Shown piece after piece: positions 29,201 through 34,427 of a stretch of 34,427 nt of DNA. How positions within the stretch are numbered: position 1 is the first letter of the stretch; each line of letters begins with the position of its first letter. A model generated the notes under the pieces. That model was given only the letters and a program-made list of their open reading frames with translations. It did no database searches and was not told the DNA's origin. This DNA comes from Gyrodactylus bullatarudis (Eukaryota; Platyhelminthes; Monogenea; Gyrodactylidea; Gyrodactylidae). The stretch is taken from contig SSNU01001259.1 in the NCBI GenBank assembly GCA_012064415.1, positions 1-34,427 of the forward strand, given 5' to 3'. Both the position numbers and the translations under genes were made by a program.

Positions 29201-31279
29201 TTCTTTGGTGATGGCTGCTTTGAGGTTTCCGTAATTTGCTCCAACATTTACATTCTAAATTGAGACAAAATATCCAAATAATATTTTTTGAGTTTGAATT
29301 TGAAGTCAGATAAATCCAAATTACTAATTATCTAAATTAACCTTTTTGCAAATAACTTCTAAATCAGAATGAACAAATTGCTCTGAAAAAGATTAGAAAT
29401 AGCTAATAAAAAATAGCTTAAAAAAAGTGTTCTTGATTATTTTTTAAAAATCTTCTAATTAATTAGTTCCCATTTTATTATGCGAATAATACACTATGCA
29501 TTTATATTTATTGATTAAATTTCCACTATTATAAATCCTGATTTATTTCTTAAAATACAATATTGATTAAACTTAGTATCTGAATAAATTTGATGTAAAA
29601 ATTTCTTTTATTTCCCAGTTGTCTACAATGATATTCTCGACAAAGCCGGACATTCCGATGGTCCACTTTCTCCAAAGATTCTTGACGATTATATGCCTGC
29701 AATAGATGAAATTATCTTTGATATTCTAGAAAAATTAGACCAAAGAGAACAGCATAATATTCATCTTGTTATAGCCAGTGATCATGGATTAGCTGAATCC
29801 TCTGAGAATGTACCCATGAATATGGATCGTATTTTGATGAGGAAAAAGTTTACCAATTTTCTCAATCGAGGAACTTCCCTATCCATCTGGTCAGATTCTA
29901 AGGATGCCAAAGAAATTCAAAATCATCTTATCAAAATGAATTTACCGTTGAAATTTTACAACTCAACAACCCTACCAACAAATTGGAAAGTTGACCATTT
30001 TGAAAATCTCTTCCCAACCATTTATGTAATGGCAGATCCAGGATTTTTATTTGAAACAAGTTACCTCAACAAATTATACCCTGGAATTAAGTCCCTTGAT
30101 GAACGTAAAGGATGGCATGGGTATTCTCCTGACCATCACGAAATGCATACTCCACTGTTTATCTACGGACCAAAGGTTAACCAAGGTTTGCGTCTTCATT
30201 ATAAACAGCCCATTGAAATTATTCATGTCTATCATCTCTTGGTTAACCTTTTATTAGATGATCCACGAATTTTCGACCATTATGAGGATCATTTGCCAAG
30301 TCGTCTACTGTACAATAAACCGTCACATAATCTTGCCAATAATCTATCGAATTCATGTAAGATATGATCAATCATGTAATTTAAATATTATCTATCAGAA
30401 CTTATAAAATATTAGTTTTTACGATTATTAAGTAATAGGAATTTACTGAAATACTCCTGGTGATCCCAACGAACTTGTATAGTTTTTGAATTTCTTCAAA
30501 TGCATAGCCAAGAAAGTCATTTTCTAGCTCATCTTTTAATTTCAAGGTTTTGTCTCTTAATAAAGTTTATATAGAAATCTGATCAGGACTAAGAAATCAA
30601 AAATTTATCATTTTTCAAAATCACTCTCAAGTTCTTAGTCTAACTTTGTCTAAGAGAGATGACTCTTGAGAATCTTGAATAATTCTATTCTAGAGGAAGT
30701 GCCACCTCAATAATCTAGAACGCTTTGATGGGAAAACACATCAAATTATTCAGATAGGATTTTTAATTTTAGAAATTCCTAACGAATAATCAGACCAAAT
30801 TCATAAGTTATATTCATCAAATAAATTTCTTAAAAACAGTTTTTTGCTCTCTTAAAGAATGTGAGATCTAAATCACAACTTTAAGTTCATTAGCTAATAA
30901 ATTGCTGAATTCTTACAGTTCGTACACTCCTGTTTTTAATGCATTTGATTCATAATATGATAACACTTTTTCAATTTAAATATCAGATATCAATAGCCAG
31001 AATACTTTGAAAATGGTCGATTTCATCGAAAGTTTGGCTTTCGTTACAACCAGTGATGCATCAGATCAGCTCTTTCAGATTTCCCATCACAATTTCTTCA
31101 TAATTTTACTTTTAATTTTCTTTATGGGCTTCACAGTTGCATTAGTGCTTAGTTCACTATTTCGAAAATTGAAAAAGATGTCGGCTTGTTCAATAACAAA
31201 ATTTATGAAAAAGGATCCATATTCCTCTCAAGACATCATGAAAGTTCCTTTTATTTATTGTGAAAATAATGATGATTAG
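26203..31279 (+). CDS. ENPP: ENPP-family ectophosphodiesterase (ENPP6-like) with Cys at the nucleophile site
   Basis: Exons 26203-26449, 26486-26797, 29619-30356 and 30987-31279, joined in phase 1; introns of 36, 2821 and 630 nt. With an initiator Met supplied from outside, 530 residues. A signal peptide (KILLLIFTIGLYLLSV) opens the first visible exon. The alkaline-phosphatase-fold metal ligands are all present: D34 (LVFLDGFRWDY), D195 and H199 (LDKAGHSDGP), D242 and H243 (ASDHGL) and H354 (GWHGY). The nucleophile, Ser or Thr in ENPPs, is Cys74 (FPADCFPNFY). The C-terminus has a membrane anchor (FFIILLLIFFMGFTVALVLS) and a short cytoplasmic tail. The order of blocks and the length fit ENPP4-6 best, ENPP6 (choline phosphodiesterase) most, but ENPP6 is GPI-linked and this one has a TM anchor. 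AATAAA motifs occur at about 31542-31575. Confidence 0.9.
26798..29618 (+). other. Large intron 2 of the ENPP gene (2821 nt)
   Basis: It starts with GTGAGT and ends with a T-rich tract and CAG. No missing exon is needed, because the protein alignment is continuous across it. It contains a hAT-like MITE (28410-28920) and otherwise AT-rich sequence without an ORF. It is about a hundred times longer than the small introns of the same gene cluster, so transposon insertion probably built it. Confidence 0.85.
28410..28920. mobile_element. hAT-like MITE, 511 bp, in the ENPP intron
   Basis: The ends are inverted repeats: TAGGGCCTCAAAAAAGTA on the left, and ATACTATTTTTGAGGCCCTA on the right. The 8 bp outside read CTTATCAT and CCTATTAT (6 of 8 equal). 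The left one fits the nTnnnnAn pattern of hAT duplications. The interior has no ORF. Alternatively the TA inside the ends could be a Tc1/mariner-type duplication around GGGCCTC...GAGGCCC. Confidence 0.6.
30357..30986 (+). other. Intron 3 of the ENPP gene (630 nt)
   Basis: GTAAGA donor directly after ...AATTCAT and ATCAG acceptor before ATATCAAT. Splicing joins T|AT into one Tyr codon and removes the apparent stop at 30365. I see no element inside. Confidence 0.8.
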
Positions 31280-32251
31280 TCCGTTTATAGTGATTTTCAG
31301 CCTCAATCCTATGTACATTTTTTGAGTTAACTGTTTTTGTATCAAAACACAAATTCTATAATGAACAATAACGTGTTATCCTCACCTCGATATAAAAATA
31401 TAGTATAAAAACAGAGATTATATATTTGTAAATTGAACTAACTGCTTGAACCGAAAAAAGAAAAATATTTTAATGCATTATGTGTCTACAATTATTTGAG
31501 CAACAGTGTTATAATTACTTTATTATTAATACAATTTGTAATAAAAACACAGAAATTGCTATGATGCAATAAAACAACAAAAATTTCTGAATTCTATGAC
31601 AAGCATGGAGCTTTTTGTGTACCGTTCATGTAAATTATTATATAAAATATCTAATTTCGATTTTCATCATCAAAAGAAAAAAATTAGCTTGATTTTATTT
31701 AGATGTTGGAGAAATATATTTTGAAAAATAGCTTTTTTTAGTTTTGATACAAGCATAGGATGAGATATTCACTAAATTAGTTCAAATTAGATTTATGTTA
31801 CAACTTGAAACTGTGAATTAGGAAATCATAGAATTAAAACATGAACCAGTTACAATTCAGGTAATCCTTAGTTTCTTTTTCATTCACGATTCTTCCTGAA
31901 ATTACACACCGAGCATATACCATATATTCTAACAATATACATTGTATATAATACCTTCTACTTGATGTCATAAGATCTTTAAAAATTATCAATATCTGGA
32001 GGTCGTACCTCTTACTGTACTCAATAATATACAGTAGTTTATATATTATTAGATGACAAATAATAAAATTTAGAGTGACAGATTAACACATATTTCTAAA
32101 AAAACTGCAGTTATTTATTTGCAGCTACATTTGGCCTGTTAAATTTATTTTTATCAGAATATTCTAAAATGAATCTTGGATCACCTCTATCGAATTTAGG
32201 AACTCCAATTTTAAGCTTTCATAAGGTTTTGATGGCATTTCAAGCCGTTAA
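31280..32251. other. 3' flank of ENPP and AT-rich intergenic stretch
   Basis: It contains AATAAA-type polyadenylation signals at about 31542 and 31570. The rest is AT-rich, with small TATA-like repeats around 31920-32050. No gene is visible. Confidence 0.4.
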
Positions 32252-32406
32252 TCTCTAGTTGATACAAATGGAAATCCATATCAAGAACTATGTAAGAAAA
32301 TATATTTAGAACCAAATGCGCATTTCTCAAAGGATCATCAGTGGTCTCTCTTTGAAAATGATAAAATTAAAGTTAAAGAATATAAGAGTTATGAATGGAA
32401 ATATAT
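32252..32406 (+). pseudogene. Unidentified coding-like fragment
   Basis: The plus frame is open and reads SLVDTNGNPYQELCKKIYLE, then HFSKDHQWSLFEN, with codon choice that looks like protein. It is bounded by an in-frame stop on the left and by the Gypsy remnant on the right. I cannot name a family. It may be a piece of a host gene or of the element into which the Gypsy copy inserted. Confidence 0.25.
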
Positions 32407-33060
32407 TCATACATTATCAGCTATTTTATTAGGCCATCCATATCTTAGATATTCTTTAACTTTCCCAAGTACTTCATCTTTCTTGGTATTTTCTTGTAAT
32501 TCTCTGAACGTAACCGGTAGCTCATTTATGTAAGTTTGGAAGACACTAATGGTTTCAATTTCTATTTGATTTATGTTGGCTAAGACTATATATTCTGATT
32601 TATCTTTAGACTCTTCAATTAGTCGAGAAAGAGCATCAGCCATACCAAATTTCTTAGTACCTATGTGTTCAATTTCAAAGTCAAAATTTACTAATATGAG
32701 TCCCCATCCCTGAATGTCCCTGTAGTCTGAATGAAGTATATTGTGCTATCCCGTTTTTAGGTTTGAAAATATTTAGTAAGGATTTATGATCAGTCTGAAG
32801 AATAAATTTTCTACCTGCTAGGAATTTAGAGGATCTTTGCATAGCAGTAATTAAGGCAAAACCTTCTTTTTCTATCTGGCTATATTTTCTTTGAGCCGAG
32901 TTTAGGGTTTGATGTGTTTACGGATCTTTGGTTGTAATGTGGAGAATGCTATCTCTTAATACCTTCTCGTAGATCGCCATGTTCTTTATAAATCGGCGGT
33001 AGAAATTGACTAGTCCGAGGAAAGACATTAGCTTCTTCTTAGTATTTGGAATTAGTATTC
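32407..33060 (-). pseudogene. Gypsy pol remnant: RT thumb, RNase H, integrase start
   Basis: From 33060 leftward the frame reads LMSFLGLVNFYRRFIKN, the RT-thumb signature. After a stop follow the RNase H blocks AQRKYSQIEKEGFALITA and KFILQTDHKSLLNIF. Another stop or shift lies near 32720, then MADALSRL (32643) marks the RNase H end. The N-terminal part of the integrase region (FRELQENTKKDEVLGKVKEY, then GWP) ends the remnant. The palm with the catalytic YxDD is absent: the protease frame passes into the thumb within about 20 nt, which marks a large internal deletion. Confidence 0.85.
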
Positions 33061-33064
33061 TGTA

Positions 33065-33310
33065 TCGAAATAACTAATTACTGGCTCGCCGATGTACTCG
33101 AGTTCTGACCCTGTATGGTAGATAGAACAATTAGCTCCTGTATCAATTAAATATGGCAACTTCGTCTTCTCACAGATCACTGCGAGTCGAGCGTTATCTA
33201 AGCTTACAGTTTTAGCTACTTTGTATAACTCGTATTGGCATACTTGAGGCAGTTTACATGATGTAGCCTCACTCCCGTGCTTTCTGTAAGTGCCCGTTTC
33301 TTATTATGGA
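33065..33310 (-). pseudogene. Gypsy aspartic protease region
   Basis: On the minus strand TYRKHGSEATSCKLPQVCQY keeps part of the family's Cys/His motif found just before the protease. It is followed by the protease active site LPYLIDTGANCSIY (DTG at about 33140). The frame ends at a stop near 33065, next to the deletion point. Confidence 0.8.
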
Positions 33311-33354
33311 ACTGATGGATTAGGTAAATTAATGCTTGAGACTTGTTTTCTACT

Positions 33355-34153
33355 TTAAGTATCTAACAAAGTCTTATTCTTCTCAAGCTTAACTTGCGAT
33401 TTATTGCTGGAATCCTCAACTGGGGTTTTCAACTTCTCTACTAACTCGTTTATATCTATTACTGACTCCACAATCTCATTATTAAGTAATGATGGGATAA
33501 ACTCACTGCTTATAGCTGCTACTGACTTGGGTGTTTCCGAAATAGGGGACCCATATGTCTCAGCTAACTTACATAACTCTTTAAGGCTGTTCGTCTCAAT
33601 TTTGTCTAGCAGACGGTCACTCACGGACGTTGGTAGCAATGCCAGGAATCTATATTTGTCCATTGTTTTATCACCTGGTGCTATTATCTCGTACAACCGA
33701 TTAAATGGCGTTAGGTCAGATCGAATATCTCGTCGGATACCAGCAATGATCTCCCTCGGAGTCTTCTGACTGACTTTTACAATAGAATTCAAAATCTCAC
33801 TGGCTGTTTTACTTTCATCACATAAAGAAGTAACTTCATCACGGACTTGTTTATCAGCCGTCACCACAGCACGTCTTATGATGCGAGCCTTCTCGCATTC
33901 TTCCTCGACTTACGAAAAAATCTTCCATTAACGTTACCCAGAATTCCACCGCTTTTGGTGTGTACTTGGGAACTTCACCACCGCCGGTCCTGGCGTGGTC
34001 ACCATGTTGCGACCGTTTCAACATTTCCAATAACTTATTGATGATCCGGTCTTTCATCTCATTAGGTAGGACATTGACGGCGACATTTGTACCACCATTT
34101 GCTTCAGTGTGACCTGGGGGAGGAATAAGATCATTAGATAAACGTTCTGCCAT
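33355..34153 (-). pseudogene. Gypsy gag-like ORF, one frameshift
   Basis: ATG at 34153. The first part (to about 33910) is a Gly/Asn/Pro-rich leader followed by KYTPKAVEFWVTLMEDFF, which resembles the W/F...E..F start of Ty3-type gag domains. A frameshift near 33905 moves the rest (DEVTSLCDESKTASEILN... to 33358) into the second frame, a helical capsid-like region with RFLALLPTSVSDRLLDKI. This part ends at a TAG stop before the Cys/His linker. The assignment rests on context plus motif shape. Confidence 0.75.
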
Positions 34154-34164
34154 GATATCACTTT

Positions 34165-34427
34165 GAAATCAAAAAGACTGCCAAATGCTTTGGAAAAAGA
34201 GTCTAATGAGAGTTTGAGTTTCCTAGATGTCAAACTAACTAGAAGAGAAGACGGATCAATTCTAAGAAATATTTTTAAGAAGAAGACTGACAATGGCAAA
34301 TATTTTCATTATGCCAGTTTTAGTCCAGTTTCACATAAGGTTGGCTTAGTAATTGGTCTAGGGAAGAGAATTCGAAGGATTGCTAGTCCTGAAGAAATAC
34401 CAAAGGAAATAGAGACGGCGAAGTCAT
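34165..34427 (+). pseudogene. Reverse-transcriptase fragment of a second Penelope-like element
   Basis: The plus frame is open from about 34160 to the window end. It reads ESLSFLDVKLTRREDGSILR, then FKKKTDNGKYFHYASFSPVS and HKVGLVIGLGKRIRRIAS. This is the FLDv...R..dG.i....K.t....y..f.S..P..HK..l...L..R block of PLE reverse transcriptases, just after the catalytic motifs. The sequence differs clearly from the PLE at 15.9-17.4 kb, so two families exist here. It begins right where the Gypsy gag starts, so the Gypsy copy has replaced or invaded its 5' part. Confidence 0.85.

Larger units (their letters stand above)
32407..34153 (-). mobile_element. Defective Ty3/Gypsy retrotransposon
   Basis: On the minus strand the order is gag-like protein, Cys/His-type linker, aspartic protease, RT thumb, RNase H and start of integrase. 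This is the Ty3/Gypsy pol order. The catalytic part of the RT is missing and several stops and frameshifts occur. No LTR is visible at either end: the gag start at 34153 touches PLE sequence within about 12 nt, and the integrase breaks off at about 32407. It is therefore an internally deleted, end-truncated copy. It encodes no envelope-like protein in the visible part. Confidence 0.88.

Noticed and set aside
30051..30257. Second plus-strand ORF inside ENPP exon 3
   Set aside because: It is out of frame with the ENPP protein, which carries the metal-binding residues.
33404..34299. Plus-strand ORFs 33404-33769 and 33847-34041, and minus-strand ORF 34054-34299
   Set aside because: They oppose the gag frame or the second PLE RT frame. 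The peptides have no family features.
1..34427. tRNA, rRNA or CRISPR loci
   Set aside because: By eye I found no tRNA T-arm with a matching acceptor stem, no rRNA core sequences and no regularly spaced repeats with unique spacers. A tRNAscan-SE or Infernal run would be decisive.

Overview
This looks like nuclear DNA from a small-bodied invertebrate animal. It is strongly AT-rich and most of it is non-coding. The host genes are metazoan: a rhodopsin-type GPCR, an omega-class glutathione transferase, PIG-Q, eIF2B-alpha and a membrane-anchored ENPP ectoenzyme. Four introns fixed by protein homology and reading phase are only 26, 29, 31 and 36 nt long. Such tiny introns, plus a gene whose signal peptide starts directly after a splice acceptor, would fit a flatworm, a dicyemid or orthonectid, or another trans-splicing lineage. 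I cannot fix the species.

Layout. Positions 1-2400 hold a tandem repeat, a 471-bp inverted-repeat element and a decayed GIY-YIG endonuclease of a Penelope-like element (PLE). Positions 2426-3592 hold a GPCR gene, probably with a further short exon. Positions 3.6-14.4 kb form a gene-poor desert of decayed AT-rich repeats, several in inverted pairs. Positions 14,814-21,053 hold one nested insertion: a PLE with palindromic 5' regions and a perfect 13-bp target duplication. Its reverse-transcriptase ORF is interrupted by a piggyBac element in a TTAA site, followed by a foldback structure and a 258-N assembly gap.

Positions 22,364-31,279 are the gene-rich part: GSTO (+), PIG-Q (-), eIF2B-alpha (+), ENPP (+). 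GSTO and PIG-Q converge. PIG-Q and eIF2B-alpha diverge from a 185-bp shared promoter region. eIF2B-alpha and ENPP are in tandem only 95 nt apart. The ENPP gene has a 2.8-kb intron that carries a hAT-like MITE. Positions 32.4-34.15 kb hold a gutted Ty3/Gypsy element on the minus strand, abutting the RT fragment of a second, different PLE that runs off the window end.

The clustered genes do housekeeping or membrane work: GPI-anchor synthesis, translation-initiation control, thiol chemistry and extracellular phosphodiester hydrolysis. I see no shared pathway. The most notable points are the ENPP homologue with cysteine at the nucleophile position and all metal ligands kept; its missing start codon, consistent with a spliced-leader AUG; the ultra-short introns; the GSTO with a glutaredoxin-like CPYC site; and the PLE/piggyBac nest, where a decayed piggyBac with matching ends sits inside an apparently young PLE.
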